In this document: positions 16,516 through 25,502 of the stretch, piece by piece | Position numbering within the stretch: the stretch's first letter is position 1 | Layout: every line of letters starts with the position of its first letter | NCBI RefSeq assembly: GCF_024343615.1 | Contig: NZ_RJUB01000162.1 | Span: 1-64,000, forward strand | Source of the DNA: Ferruginibacter sp. HRS2-29 | Lineage (GTDB): Bacteria; Bacteroidota; Bacteroidia; Chitinophagales; Chitinophagaceae | DNA length: 64,000 nt | Direction of reading: 5' to 3' | Notes under the pieces: generated by a model | Database searches by the model: none | Told to the model about the DNA's origin: nothing | Seen by the model: the letters and a program-made list of their open reading frames with translations, nothing else | Made by a program: the position numbers and the translations under genes

Positions 16516-18876
16516 ATGTTTCGGACTTCAGCTTTGTACTTCCTGTTGATGATAAATGTTGGGATAGTGTCCGGGCAAAAAATGTATACAGGTTCGGTCG
16601 TTGATGATCATCAGAAGCCGGTAGCTTTTGTCTCGGTGGCCTTGTTGTATGACGACCGGTTCCTATCGGGCACAACCTGCGATGAAACCGGCGTCTTCCG
16701 TATTTCATATGATTTTGAGGATAAACAACGATATACCATCCGGCTATCGCAGACAGGTATGACTGATGTGTCACATGAATTCGTTTATCCCGATACGATG
16801 CCGAATGTTTTTATCATGCATCCGGATAGGAATTTACTGAACGATGTAACGGTAACGGCTAAACGCCCGTTGATCACCCGCAGATCTGACCGCTACATCA
16901 TCAACATCGAAAACAGCCTGCTGGCAACTGGTAACTCGGGGCTGGAAGTTTTGCAGAAGTCGCCGGGGATCTGGGTAAACAGTGATGGCGCCATCCGCAT
17001 GAAAGGCAACCAGGCTGTAACCGTCATGATCAACGATGTGGTGCAGCGGATGACATCGGATGAACTGGTAGAATATTTGAAAACACTGCGTTCAGAAGAT
17101 ATCAGCAAAATAGAAGTGATACAGAATCCGCCTTCGGAATTTGAAGCTTCCGGTTCGGGCGGCATCGTTCACATCATTTTAAAGAAGGCAAGAAAAAACG
17201 GGCTTAACGGATCGGTAAATAGTTTCAACCGCCTGCAAGGGAAGACCGCGTTTATCAATGGCGGCTTATCGCTGGATTACAAGATCAATCGTTTTTATAT
17301 TTCCGGGGGGAGTTCTATTTCCCGCGACAGGAATGTTTCGACAGGGTTCACCAATGTCAGTTACCCCGACGAGGGGATCTACAATACTAATGGCAAACGC
17401 TATAACGACAACAGGCGGCAGCATTTCAGGGTGGGCATGGGCTATGATTTCAATCAGCAACAGTCGATCAGTATTCAATCTGCCGGCTTTGCCAACCAGT
17501 TTTTAAATAAATTTTACACAGCCAGTTATTATAAAGACCTGAATGAAGAAACTAACGGTAACGCCTACACGGACTGGATAAGAAAACCACTTTTTATCAG
17601 CACCACCTTAAATTATACCTGGAAAACGGATACTGCAGGATCTCTCTTCAAATTCATTGCCGATCATACTTACGGGAAGAAAACCGAAACCAATCTGTTC
17701 ATCGCGGATTATAGCGATCCCTCACAAAACGCCACTTACCTTGTGAGTACCCCAACCGGTACAGGAATATTTTCCCTGCAGGGGGATTATACAAAAGTGC
17801 TGAGCAGTAAGATCCAGGTGAAGATGGGGATGAAATTTGCTTCGTCGGAAAAAGACAATGAGTTGATCAGGGAAGATAAGATTGATGATACCTGGGAAAA
17901 AGACACTGCGTTAAGCAATCATTTTATCTATCGCGAAAATATATGGATGTACTATGCTTCGATGGAAAGGATATGGGGCAATACCAGCCTGAAAGCCGGT
18001 ATCCGTGCGGAACACACGATCTCAAAAGGGAATTCTATCACTTCGGAAGAAAAATTCAAACGCAGTTACCTGGGATTATTTCCTTCAGTTTTTATCACCC
18101 GGTCATTGAATGAAGCAAAAGGGAATTCTTTGTACCTGAATTATTCCCGGAGGTTGCAACGGCCCGGCTTCAGGGAGCTCAATCCATACCGCCTGCAATT
18201 CGATAATCATACTATCATGCTTGGAAACCCTTACCTGACGCCGCAATACACACATTCCATCGAAACGGGCGTCAACTTTCTCCGTGATTATTCTGCCTCT
18301 GTTTATCTCGCTGTTACCGAAAAAGTGATTGGTCAACTCGCTACAACTTTGCCTGGGAATAATATCGAATATAAATTTCAGAACCTTGATAAAAATACTG
18401 AATACGGGCTGATGCTTTCGTCGTCATTCAATATCCTGAAAGGATGGAATTCCACTAACGATGCATCGGTTTTTCATTCGGCTTATACCATTGGACAAAA
18501 TTTAGTGAGACAAAACAATTTTTCGGCAAGGTCTATTCACAGTATCTCATTGCGCAAGATCATGGACGTCGAAATAGCAGCCGAATACAGGTCGGGGGCT
18601 GTGGTAGCCAATACAAAGTACGCAGGCCAGTTTTATTGCGACATCGGCCTTAGCAGAAAAGTATGGAAAGGAAAGGGCAGGGTAAGGCTTTATTGTTCAG
18701 ACATTACCAACTCTTCGAGAGATAATGACGTGACGGATTATACCGGTACACATATTTATTTTTATCAAAAAAGACAAACGCGTAACCCGAGTATTTCATT
18801 CAGTTACAACTTCAGTTCGGGCAAAAAATTCAATGCTAAAAAAATCGAATCCGGCAATACTGATAACAGGAATTGA
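16516..18876 (+). CDS. TonB-dependent-receptor-like outer-membrane beta-barrel protein
   Basis: 786 residues with a signal peptide (cleavage near IVSGQ). An N-terminal carboxypeptidase-regulatory-like domain (YTGSVVDDHQKPVAFVSVAL, about 24-105) is followed by a plug domain (LEVLQKSPGIWVNSDGAIRM, ISKIEVIQNPPSEFEASG) and a long barrel with alternating aromatic strands ending NPSISFSYNFSSGKKF. This architecture matches the OMP_b-brl_3 group. It takes up or exports an unknown ligand and has no SusD partner. A TAGGTTTG box at 16487-16494 could be its -7 element. Confidence 0.85.
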   Translation: MFRTSALYFLLMINVGIVSGQKMYTGSVVDDHQKPVAFVSVALLYDDRFLSGTTCDETGVFRISYDFEDKQRYTIRLSQTGMTDVSHEFVYPDTMPNVFIMHPDRNLLNDVTVTAKRPLITRRSDRYIINIENSLLATGNSGLEVLQKSPGIWVNSDGAIRMKGNQAVTVMINDVVQRMTSDELVEYLKTLRSEDISKIEVIQNPPSEFEASGSGGIVHIILKKARKNGLNGSVNSFNRLQGKTAFINGGLSLDYKINRFYISGGSSISRDRNVSTGFTNVSYPDEGIYNTNGKRYNDNRRQHFRVGMGYDFNQQQSISIQSAGFANQFLNKFYTASYYKDLNEETNGNAYTDWIRKPLFISTTLNYTWKTDTAGSLFKFIADHTYGKKTETNLFIADYSDPSQNATYLVSTPTGTGIFSLQGDYTKVLSSKIQVKMGMKFASSEKDNELIREDKIDDTWEKDTALSNHFIYRENIWMYYASMERIWGNTSLKAGIRAEHTISKGNSITSEEKFKRSYLGLFPSVFITRSLNEAKGNSLYLNYSRRLQRPGFRELNPYRLQFDNHTIMLGNPYLTPQYTHSIETGVNFLRDYSASVYLAVTEKVIGQLATTLPGNNIEYKFQNLDKNTEYGLMLSSSFNILKGWNSTNDASVFHSAYTIGQNLVRQNNFSARSIHSISLRKIMDVEIAAEYRSGAVVANTKYAGQFYCDIGLSRKVWKGKGRVRLYCSDITNSSRDNDVTDYTGTHIYFYQKRQTRNPSISFSYNFSSGKKFNAKKIESGNTDNRN

Positions 18877-18898
18877 TTTTGCTTTTGTAACAAAGAGT

Positions 18899-19750
18899 TT
18901 ACCCTCCCGGTACCATCGGTGATGAACTTTCAAAGTCTTCCGACACATCATAATCATCCAGGATGAACATATTATTTAGCCATTTAGATTCTATCAGCCT
19001 GAACCGTGTTTTTCCTGTAAACTTCTTATAAGAGATCGTTTTTGTTCTTTCATCAAAATATATCTTATTGGCATCAGCCGGAGCGCTCATAAGGACTTCC
19101 ATTTCACAGTCCAGCTGAAAATAATTCCGTTGTTTTACAAATACTTTTTTATTGTAATTTCCCGGAACCTGGCCGAAAGCTTCGCCCCTGAACGCGGGCA
19201 TCATCTTCCAGGTTTTTCCTGTGGTAAGAAAAACCACAGCCTGTTTGCTGGTATTACGGTCGCCCGTTTTTTCTATCAATAAAACATGAGTGCTATCCAG
19301 GCCATAAATGTTTTCAACATAAGGAGTGATGGCATTTCCTTCATACACGATGCTGTTGGCCGCTACATCTTTGATCACATAATTTCGTTTGGCGTACGAT
19401 ACATAACTGTATACCACATACGCCTTTTTGTTTGCCGTAAAATCGGAAACATATAGTTCAATGCGGTTGTCCAGGTTACTGAACCTGCGGTTGGGCAATC
19501 CACGATCCTGCACCAGTTTTTCATACTGCTGGCTATTTGGGGCTAATGCAAAAGTCTTGAAAGACTGATCAGCTTTCCGCATGAATTTTTCCTGATTGGC
19601 TTTATTGAGTGGTAAAGAATCAAATTTTTTCAATAAAAAGTCGATGTAGAAATTGAGGTCTTTTTTGAAAGCTGTTATTTCTTTTTCCTGCGCCTGTAAA
19701 GCGTTTGAACAAAAAAAAGCAACTAGTAGTATAAGTAAAAACTTCGTCAT
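18899..19750 (-). CDS. Exported protein of unknown function
   Basis: 283 residues with a signal peptide (cleavage after ALQAQ). The rest is mixed alpha/beta and rich in Lys, Phe and Tyr, without a motif I recognise; the C-terminus (DDYDVSEDFESSSPMVPGG) is acidic and probably disordered. Third gene of a minus-strand operon behind a VOC protein and a single-helix membrane protein, with 5-nt gaps. Its convergent neighbour is the TonB-like receptor. The secretion call is firm; the role is unknown. Confidence 0.7.
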   Translation of the reverse strand: MTKFLLILLVAFFCSNALQAQEKEITAFKKDLNFYIDFLLKKFDSLPLNKANQEKFMRKADQSFKTFALAPNSQQYEKLVQDRGLPNRRFSNLDNRIELYVSDFTANKKAYVVYSYVSYAKRNYVIKDVAANSIVYEGNAITPYVENIYGLDSTHVLLIEKTGDRNTSKQAVVFLTTGKTWKMMPAFRGEAFGQVPGNYNKKVFVKQRNYFQLDCEMEVLMSAPADANKIYFDERTKTISYKKFTGKTRFRLIESKWLNNMFILDDYDVSEDFESSSPMVPGG

Positions 19751-19755
19751 AGAAA

Positions 19756-20220
19756 TTATTGATTGTTTTGTTTTTGAAATTTCTGACCCATCGAAATTAT
19801 CACCTGGGTTTTGAGTGTTGTAAAATAACCCGTATTGAATTTTTCGGTCGCTTGCATAAGCATTATCGTATCAGCAGTGATGCTGGTGTGCTGATCTGTC
19901 AGAATATCATTGAATCCGTGAATCCTGTTTTTTAGATCAATTTCCTGTTCTTTTGTTACCGGGTATTTTTGGTTCATCAGGGTATCAACAAACATCATCA
20001 GATCCCTGCCCATAAAACTGATCTTTGAGGCGTTCCTGATCTTTTCTGTATTCATCAATACGGTTAAACTGTCGTTTGATCTTTTCAACGAATTATCGAC
20101 GGTCTTGAATTCTTCAAGAATGGCATCAGATCTTTTTCTCGCTTTGTTTGCAATTAAGAGAAAAGTGATGCAGAGCAATGCAAAAACAACCAGGCTAAAA
20201 AATACAAGCTTGTTTTTCAT
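19756..20220 (-). CDS. Single-pass membrane protein with helical periplasmic part, unknown function
   Basis: 154 residues from MKNKLVFFS, chosen over the ATG at 20247, which would overlap the upstream gene by 22 nt. One hydrophobic helix (about 4-24, VFFSLVVFALLCITFLLIAN) is followed by Lys/Arg and a predicted helical, partly coiled-coil region (DAILEEFKTVDNSLKRSNDS). The topology resembles the N-terminal part of gliding-motor-type proteins, but similarity is too weak to name. Second gene of a three-gene operon; the 5-nt gaps suggest tight co-translation with both neighbours. Confidence 0.65.
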   Translation of the reverse strand: MKNKLVFFSLVVFALLCITFLLIANKARKRSDAILEEFKTVDNSLKRSNDSLTVLMNTEKIRNASKISFMGRDLMMFVDTLMNQKYPVTKEQEIDLKNRIHGFNDILTDQHTSITADTIMLMQATEKFNTGYFTTLKTQVIISMGQKFQKQNNQ

Positions 20221-20225
20221 GTCAA

Positions 20226-20612
20226 TTAAATTACGGAAGTGATCCACCAGGTATTTCCAAAAGGGTCTTCAATGCCACCACTGAGCCCGTACGGCTGTTC
20301 AGATAGAGGAGTTACCGCTTTTCCGCCGTTATCGAGTGCTTTTTTGTAAGTGTCTGTCGCGTCACTTACAAAAATGAATAACCCGGCATTTTGTGGGGGA
20401 TAATCGTTCGTCGCTTCCGCCAGCATGATGGTATTGGTTCCGCAAAGCATGATCTCAGCATGCATGATAGTAGTTTCGTCCCGCATTATTTTCTGAAGCT
20501 CGGTAGCATCAAAAACAGTTTTCACAAAAACGATAAATCCCGCCGCATCTTTCAGGATCAGGTAGGGCATCACGGGTTGATAATTTGCAGGGATCTTTAG
20601 ATTGTTAATCAT
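20226..20612 (-). CDS. VOC-family protein, PhnB/glyoxalase-like
   Basis: 128 residues. The two beta-alpha-beta-beta-beta halves are visible: YQPVMPYLILKDAAGFIVFV with FDATELQK, then FIFVSDATDTYKKALDNGGK and the terminal GGIEDPFGNTWWITSVI, the standard end of this family. Possible metal ligands are His in MHAEIML and Glu in MLAEA. Substrate unknown. First gene of the minus operon 20612-18899. Confidence 0.85.
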   Translation of the reverse strand: MINNLKIPANYQPVMPYLILKDAAGFIVFVKTVFDATELQKIMRDETTIMHAEIMLCGTNTIMLAEATNDYPPQNAGLFIFVSDATDTYKKALDNGGKAVTPLSEQPYGLSGGIEDPFGNTWWITSVI

Positions 20613-20640
20613 AGTTCTAAAGTTATGTATTTTCTTAGTT

Positions 20641-20690
20641 CGATGAGGGATTAGCGATTAGTGTTTAGGTTTAGAGGCTTTGAAAGTTTA
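20641..20690. repeat. Unpaired AGGGATTAGCGATTAG-type repeat arm
   Basis: Words AGGGATTAG, CGATTAGTG and TTTAGG match the left arms at 7296 and 63701, but I find no reverse-complement arm nearby. It looks like half of an element whose other half has been lost. Confidence 0.55.
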
Positions 20691-20731
20691 GAAGTCATCT
20701 GAATTCGGCAATTTCCTTACCTTTACGCCTC

Positions 20732-20827
20732 ATGCAACCCGATTACGCACATAAGATATTTGGCGACAAACGATTCAGCTACTCCCTGCTGATGATGGCG
20801 CTTGCGATGGATAAGGGTAATTCATAG
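20732..20827 (+). pseudogene. Short ORF, possible 5' remnant of a gene truncated by a repeat element
   Basis: 31 codons, MQPDYAHKIFGDKRFSYSLL then MMALAMDKGNS and stop. A TACCTTTA box lies about 15 nt upstream, as before real genes here. The composition looks like the start of an ordinary soluble protein, but the frame stops just as a GATAATGGATAAT palindrome begins. Either a tiny gene or a truncated one; I cannot identify the parent family. Confidence 0.35.
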
Positions 20828-20923
20828 TTGATAATGGATAATTGATAATGTTTTCGGATTGAAGTCTGTTCAAATATCAAATGATTTACGGTGGAAGCAT
20901 TATCCATTGTTCCGTTATCCATT
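20827..20923. repeat. Palindrome of GATAATGGATAATTGATAAT repeats
   Basis: The left arm 20827-20850 and right arm 20898-20923 (CATTATCCATTG, CCGTTATCCATT) are reverse complements with small differences. It occupies the space upstream of hppD together with an AT-rich leader. Confidence 0.8.
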
Positions 20924-20969
20924 CCCCGGATAATATAATTTCAAGAATAAAAAATTAAAATATATTAGA

Positions 20970-22097
20970 ATGAATTCAACTGCCCCAGCATCAACCATTG
21001 CTGCCACCACCGATTTTCTTCCGCTTCATGGCACAGACTATGTAGAATTTTACGTGGGTAACGCCAAGCAAGCTGCACATTTTTATAAAACTGCTTTTGG
21101 CTTTCAAAGCCTTGCCTATGCCGGGCCGGAGACCGGGCAAATGGATAGGGTGAGTTATGTGATACGTCAGAATAAACTCACTTTCATGCTCACAACACCA
21201 TTGCGCCCGGGTAATGAAATCGCCGATCATATCAGCAAACATGGTGATGGTGTAAAAATGCTGGCATTGATAGTAGACGATGCTACGGATGCCTGGCATC
21301 AAACAACCAGTCGCGGTGGAAAGAGTTATGTAGAGCCTTACAAATTAAACGATGAAAATGGCGAGATCGTGATCAGTGGTATCCATACTTACGGTGAAAC
21401 GGTACATCTTTTTATCGAACGTAAAAATTATAATGGTTTATTCATGCCGGGCTTCCGCAAATGGGAGAGCAACTACAATCCACCATCGGCGGGGCTTTTG
21501 TACGTGGATCATTGTGTAGGCAATGTTGGCTGGAACCAGATGAATCCATGGGTGAAGTTTTATGAAGAAGTGATGGGCTTTAAAAATATATTGAGTTTTG
21601 ATGACAACGATATCAGTACCGAATACAGTGCTCTGATGAGTAAAGTGATGAGTAACGGTAACGGCTACGTGAAATTTCCGATCAACGAACCTGCTGAAGG
21701 AAAGAAGAAAAGCCAGGTAGAAGAATACCTGGATTTTTACAATGGTGAAGGGGTGCAGCATGTGGCTATCGCAACAAATAACATCATTGAAACTGTTACG
21801 GATCTGCAAAACCGTGGCGTTGAATTTTTGAAAGTGCCGGCCAGTTATTATGCAGATGTATTGGATCGGGTAGGCAAGATCGATGAAGACCTGCAGCCAC
21901 TCAGCGAATTGGGTATCCTGATCGATAAAGATGAGGAAGGTTATCTTTTGCAGATATTCAGTAAACCACTACAAGACAGGCCTACATTGTTTTTCGAGAT
22001 CATACAACGTAAAGGGGCCAAAAGTTTTGGTAAAGGAAACTTCAAAGCATTGTTTGAAGCATTGGAAAGGGAACAGGATGCACGGGGAAACCTATAG
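20970..22097 (+). CDS. hppD: 4-hydroxyphenylpyruvate dioxygenase
   Basis: 375 residues, full length. It converts 4-hydroxyphenylpyruvate and O2 to homogentisate in tyrosine breakdown, with a non-haem Fe(II). Two VOC-type halves are present; the catalytic C-terminal half has the iron ligands His181 (LLYVDHCVGNV), His264 (GVQHVAIAT) and Glu343 (LFFEIIQRKGAKSFGKGNFK), the last motif being diagnostic. The other tyrosine-catabolic genes are not in this window. A strong terminator follows at 22128. Confidence 0.96.
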   Translation: MNSTAPASTIAATTDFLPLHGTDYVEFYVGNAKQAAHFYKTAFGFQSLAYAGPETGQMDRVSYVIRQNKLTFMLTTPLRPGNEIADHISKHGDGVKMLALIVDDATDAWHQTTSRGGKSYVEPYKLNDENGEIVISGIHTYGETVHLFIERKNYNGLFMPGFRKWESNYNPPSAGLLYVDHCVGNVGWNQMNPWVKFYEEVMGFKNILSFDDNDISTEYSALMSKVMSNGNGYVKFPINEPAEGKKKSQVEEYLDFYNGEGVQHVAIATNNIIETVTDLQNRGVEFLKVPASYYADVLDRVGKIDEDLQPLSELGILIDKDEEGYLLQIFSKPLQDRPTLFFEIIQRKGAKSFGKGNFKALFEALEREQDARGNL

Positions 22098-22120
22098 TCA
22101 ATTACGAATTAAGAATTAAG
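22098..22120. repeat. Short heptamer run (AATTAAG/AATTACG)
   Basis: Three copies of AATTACG/AATTAAG begin right at the hppD stop codon and lead into the terminator. No matching right arm is present, so this is a half-element. Confidence 0.65.
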
Positions 22121-22127
22121 AATGCAG

Positions 22128-22151
22128 ATCCCGCGGTGGCGGGATTTTTTT
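22128..22151 (+). terminator. Rho-independent terminator after hppD
   Basis: ATCCCGC-GGTG-GCGGGAT is a 7-bp GC-rich stem followed by seven T. Confidence 0.88.
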
Positions 22152-22288
22152 ATTCATATGTTTTCTTCACTTATAAATTTATTTTATAATTATTGATTCG
22201 TTAACCTTCCCGAAACATTCTCGTAAGATTGTGTTAACCATTTAGAAACATGATGCAGTGACTTTTGTACCCGAATAAAAACTACATC

Positions 22289-25200
22289 ATGAAACTGCTT
22301 TTTACCTACCTATTTTTATGTTTAATGTGCATTGCACAAACAGCCTATCCCCAGGCTCCCGAGCGGGTGAATACCACCGCTCCTATTACCATCAACGGTG
22401 TTGTGACAGACGCTGCAGGCAAGCCTGTAGCAGATCTCAGCGTTACCAACGATACTGATAAAACCTTGGGCCTTACCAATAAGGAAGGGCGTTTTACCGT
22501 AACAACGACCAATGGGAGCCGCCTGCATGTTTCCGGTATCGGCTTTGCTACCCATACTTTTACAGCCAATCCGAATAATGCTGCGATCAATATCAACATT
22601 AAGCCAGATAGTAAAAATATGGATGAAGTGGTAGTGACGGCATTGGGCATTACCCGCAGGGAAAAATCATTGGGATATGCTACACAGACACTCGACTCCA
22701 AAGCCATGAACGACGCACGTTCCAACAACTGGTCGGATGCCCTGAATGGAAAAATTGCCGGTGTAAATCTCACCTCCTCCGGTTCCGGGCCGGTAAATTC
22801 CACCAGGATAAATCTTCGTGGTGACGTGTCGTTGAATCCTAATAACAACAGCGCATTGATCGTTGTAGATGGTGTGCCGGTGAACAGTGACCTTACCACT
22901 TCAGGTGTTGAGAATGCCTACGGTGCGGGATCGGGTAATGACGTGCCGATCGATTTCGGTAACGGTATTTCCAACATCAATCCCGATGATATCGAAAGTG
23001 TGACTACGCTTAAAGGGCCTGGTGCTACGGCATTGTACGGTAGCCGTGCCGCCAACGGTGCTGTGTTGATCACCACCAAATCCGGTGCTGCAAAAAAGAA
23101 TGGCATCGGCGTTACTTTTAATTCCAACACAAGTGTGAATACTGTTTTGAAGTGGCCGGACTATCAATACCAATACGGACAAGGTACCGGCAAGGCTTTG
23201 AATACTGCGGGACAATTTTATTATTCTTACGGTGCTTCTGCAGATGGTGCAAGTACCAGCGGAACGAGCAGCGCGTTCGGGCCAAAATTCAACGGGCAAA
23301 TGTATTACCAGTTTGATCCGGTACGCCAGGGGCAAGGGCTGGAGCGTACTTTGTGGAGGCCGTACACAGATAATATCAAAGGATTCTGGAGAACCGGTTC
23401 CACTTTTACCAACAATATTTCTTTAGAAGGGGGCAATGATAAAAACTCGGGACGTGTGTCTGTTACCCATTCGAAAAATGAATGGATCATGCCAAATACA
23501 GGATACGAGCGTATTTCAGTACAGACAAGCTTTAGTCTTAAAGTATCAGAAAGATTAAAGATCAGTTCTAAGATCAATTACACCAACATGAAGAGTGACA
23601 ATCTTCCTGCCACAGGTTATAATAACCAGTCGATCGCATATTTCATGATCTTCCAGAATCCGAACGTCAATCTGAAATGGTATGAAGCCCGTTGGAAAAA
23701 TGGACAGGAAGGGGTGGATCAACTGCATCCATACAGCAGTTTCATTGACAATCCATATCTCATCGCATATGAAATGACGAATGCAGTCAGGAAGAACAAT
23801 GTGATAGGAACAGTGTCTGCAAATTATAACATCAATAAAAATTTCGATCTGATGTTACGCACTGCGCTTGACCTTACTACAGATAAACGCCAGCAGAAAA
23901 GGCCGTTCAGTACCGCGAATTTCCTGAAAGGTTATTACAGGACGCAGAACATCATGCAGACTGAAATAAATAGTGATTTCCTTTTGAGTTATCATATGGC
24001 CCGCAAAAGCAAGCTGACTTTCAATGCATCCATCGGTGCAAATAACAGGACAGATCATTACGACCGTGTAGACGGATATGTGGACGGGCTGGTTATCCCG
24101 GGAGTTTATAAATTAAGCAATGGTTTGGCGAGCCCGACGATGCTAACATTTGATCGTAACAAAACCGTAAACAGCGTCTACGGGTTGGCGTCAGTAGGAT
24201 ATAAAAACATTTACTTCCTGGATGTTACCGGTCGAAACGATTGGTCAAGTACGTTACCACAGAAGAACTGGTCGTTCTTTTATCCCTCCGTGAATGCGGC
24301 AGTGGTATTGTCGGATGCATTCAGATTGCCTGCCGTAGTTTCATTTGCAAAACTGAGATTGTCGGCGGCGCAGGCCGGTAACGATACTGATCCGTATCAG
24401 ACCACCAAATATTATGGCACCAGCGAATTTCCAAGTTCAGGTTCTGTAAATACCACCTTGTTCAATGCCAACCTGAAGCCGGAAATTGCTACCAGTTATG
24501 AAGCAGGCCTGGATGTCCGTTTCTTCAAAGGTAGGCTGGGACTGGATCTTACGTATTATTCCAACAGAACAAAAAATCAGCTGGCGACGGTGCCCCTGGA
24601 TCCTACAACAGGTTATCAATATGCTTTTGTAAATGTAGGTGAAGTGGGAAACAAGGGCGTGGAAGTTATATTGAAAGGCCAGCCGGTAAAATCTAAAAAT
24701 TTCAACTGGTCAACCACCATCACCTGGTCGAAAAATAAAAATAAAGTTCTGTCACTGGCAGATGGTGTAACCAGCAAAGACATCGCTTATGGCGGAAACG
24801 CTACTATCAGGGCTACTGTAGGAGGTTCTACCGGTGATATCTGGGGCTTCGGTTTTGTACGCGATCCACAGGGTAATATCGTATACACAGCTGCCGGCCT
24901 GCCGGCTCGGCCCGCGGAAATAAAATATATCGGTAATGCCTATGCTGACTGGAAAGGCGGCATACAAAATGAATTCTCTTACAAAAATTACCGCATCAGT
25001 TTCCTGATCGATGGACAGTACGGCGGGCTGATCTATTCGCAGACGCATCATAAATCTACAGAGCAAGGTAAACTGCAGCATACACTTGCCGGGCGTGAAG
25101 AAAATTATATTATCGGTGTAGGCGTGGTGGATGATGGTACAGGCCATTATGTTCCGAATACGAAAAAAGTCCTGCCGGTTGATTATTATGCTGATTATTA

Positions 25201-25483
25201 TCGCAGGGCGAATGTAGAGGCTAATTCATTTGATGCTTCTTATGTAAAACTGCGTGAGCTAAGGCTGGACTACACGTTGACTTCAGCTGTATTGGGCAAA
25301 TCATTCATAAAGTCGGCCAGTGTCGGATTGTATGGCAGGGATCTTTTTATGATCACGAGCTTCCCGATATTCGATCCGCAGACAGCTTCTTCCCTGAATG
25401 GTGGAACATTAGTGCCGGGTGTGGAAATGGGGCAGTTGCCATCTACTACCACAATGGGTATCAACCTGACTCTTAAATTCTAA
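22289..25483 (+). CDS. SusC/RagA-family TonB-dependent outer-membrane transporter
   Basis: 1064 residues from MKLLFTYLF, preferred to the upstream ATG at 22265 because it opens a signal peptide (cleavage near AYPQA). An N-terminal carboxypeptidase-regulatory-like domain (ITINGVVTDAAGKPVADL) is followed by the SusC signature VVTALGITRREKSLGYA, the plug (RGDVSLNPNNNSALIVVDGV, GPGATALYGSRAANGAVLIT) and a large barrel ending TTMGINLTLKF. With the SusD lipoprotein encoded 19 nt downstream it forms a lidded importer. The phosphoesterase gene behind suggests a phosphorus-containing substrate (inference). Confidence 0.95.
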   Translation: MKLLFTYLFLCLMCIAQTAYPQAPERVNTTAPITINGVVTDAAGKPVADLSVTNDTDKTLGLTNKEGRFTVTTTNGSRLHVSGIGFATHTFTANPNNAAININIKPDSKNMDEVVVTALGITRREKSLGYATQTLDSKAMNDARSNNWSDALNGKIAGVNLTSSGSGPVNSTRINLRGDVSLNPNNNSALIVVDGVPVNSDLTTSGVENAYGAGSGNDVPIDFGNGISNINPDDIESVTTLKGPGATALYGSRAANGAVLITTKSGAAKKNGIGVTFNSNTSVNTVLKWPDYQYQYGQGTGKALNTAGQFYYSYGASADGASTSGTSSAFGPKFNGQMYYQFDPVRQGQGLERTLWRPYTDNIKGFWRTGSTFTNNISLEGGNDKNSGRVSVTHSKNEWIMPNTGYERISVQTSFSLKVSERLKISSKINYTNMKSDNLPATGYNNQSIAYFMIFQNPNVNLKWYEARWKNGQEGVDQLHPYSSFIDNPYLIAYEMTNAVRKNNVIGTVSANYNINKNFDLMLRTALDLTTDKRQQKRPFSTANFLKGYYRTQNIMQTEINSDFLLSYHMARKSKLTFNASIGANNRTDHYDRVDGYVDGLVIPGVYKLSNGLASPTMLTFDRNKTVNSVYGLASVGYKNIYFLDVTGRNDWSSTLPQKNWSFFYPSVNAAVVLSDAFRLPAVVSFAKLRLSAAQAGNDTDPYQTTKYYGTSEFPSSGSVNTTLFNANLKPEIATSYEAGLDVRFFKGRLGLDLTYYSNRTKNQLATVPLDPTTGYQYAFVNVGEVGNKGVEVILKGQPVKSKNFNWSTTITWSKNKNKVLSLADGVTSKDIAYGGNATIRATVGGSTGDIWGFGFVRDPQGNIVYTAAGLPARPAEIKYIGNAYADWKGGIQNEFSYKNYRISFLIDGQYGGLIYSQTHHKSTEQGKLQHTLAGREENYIIGVGVVDDGTGHYVPNTKKVLPVDYYADYYRRANVEANSFDASYVKLRELRLDYTLTSAVLGKSFIKSASVGLYGRDLFMITSFPIFDPQTASSLNGGTLVPGVEMGQLPSTTTMGINLTLKF

Positions 25484-25502
25484 TCATACCAAAATTTTCA
25501 TT

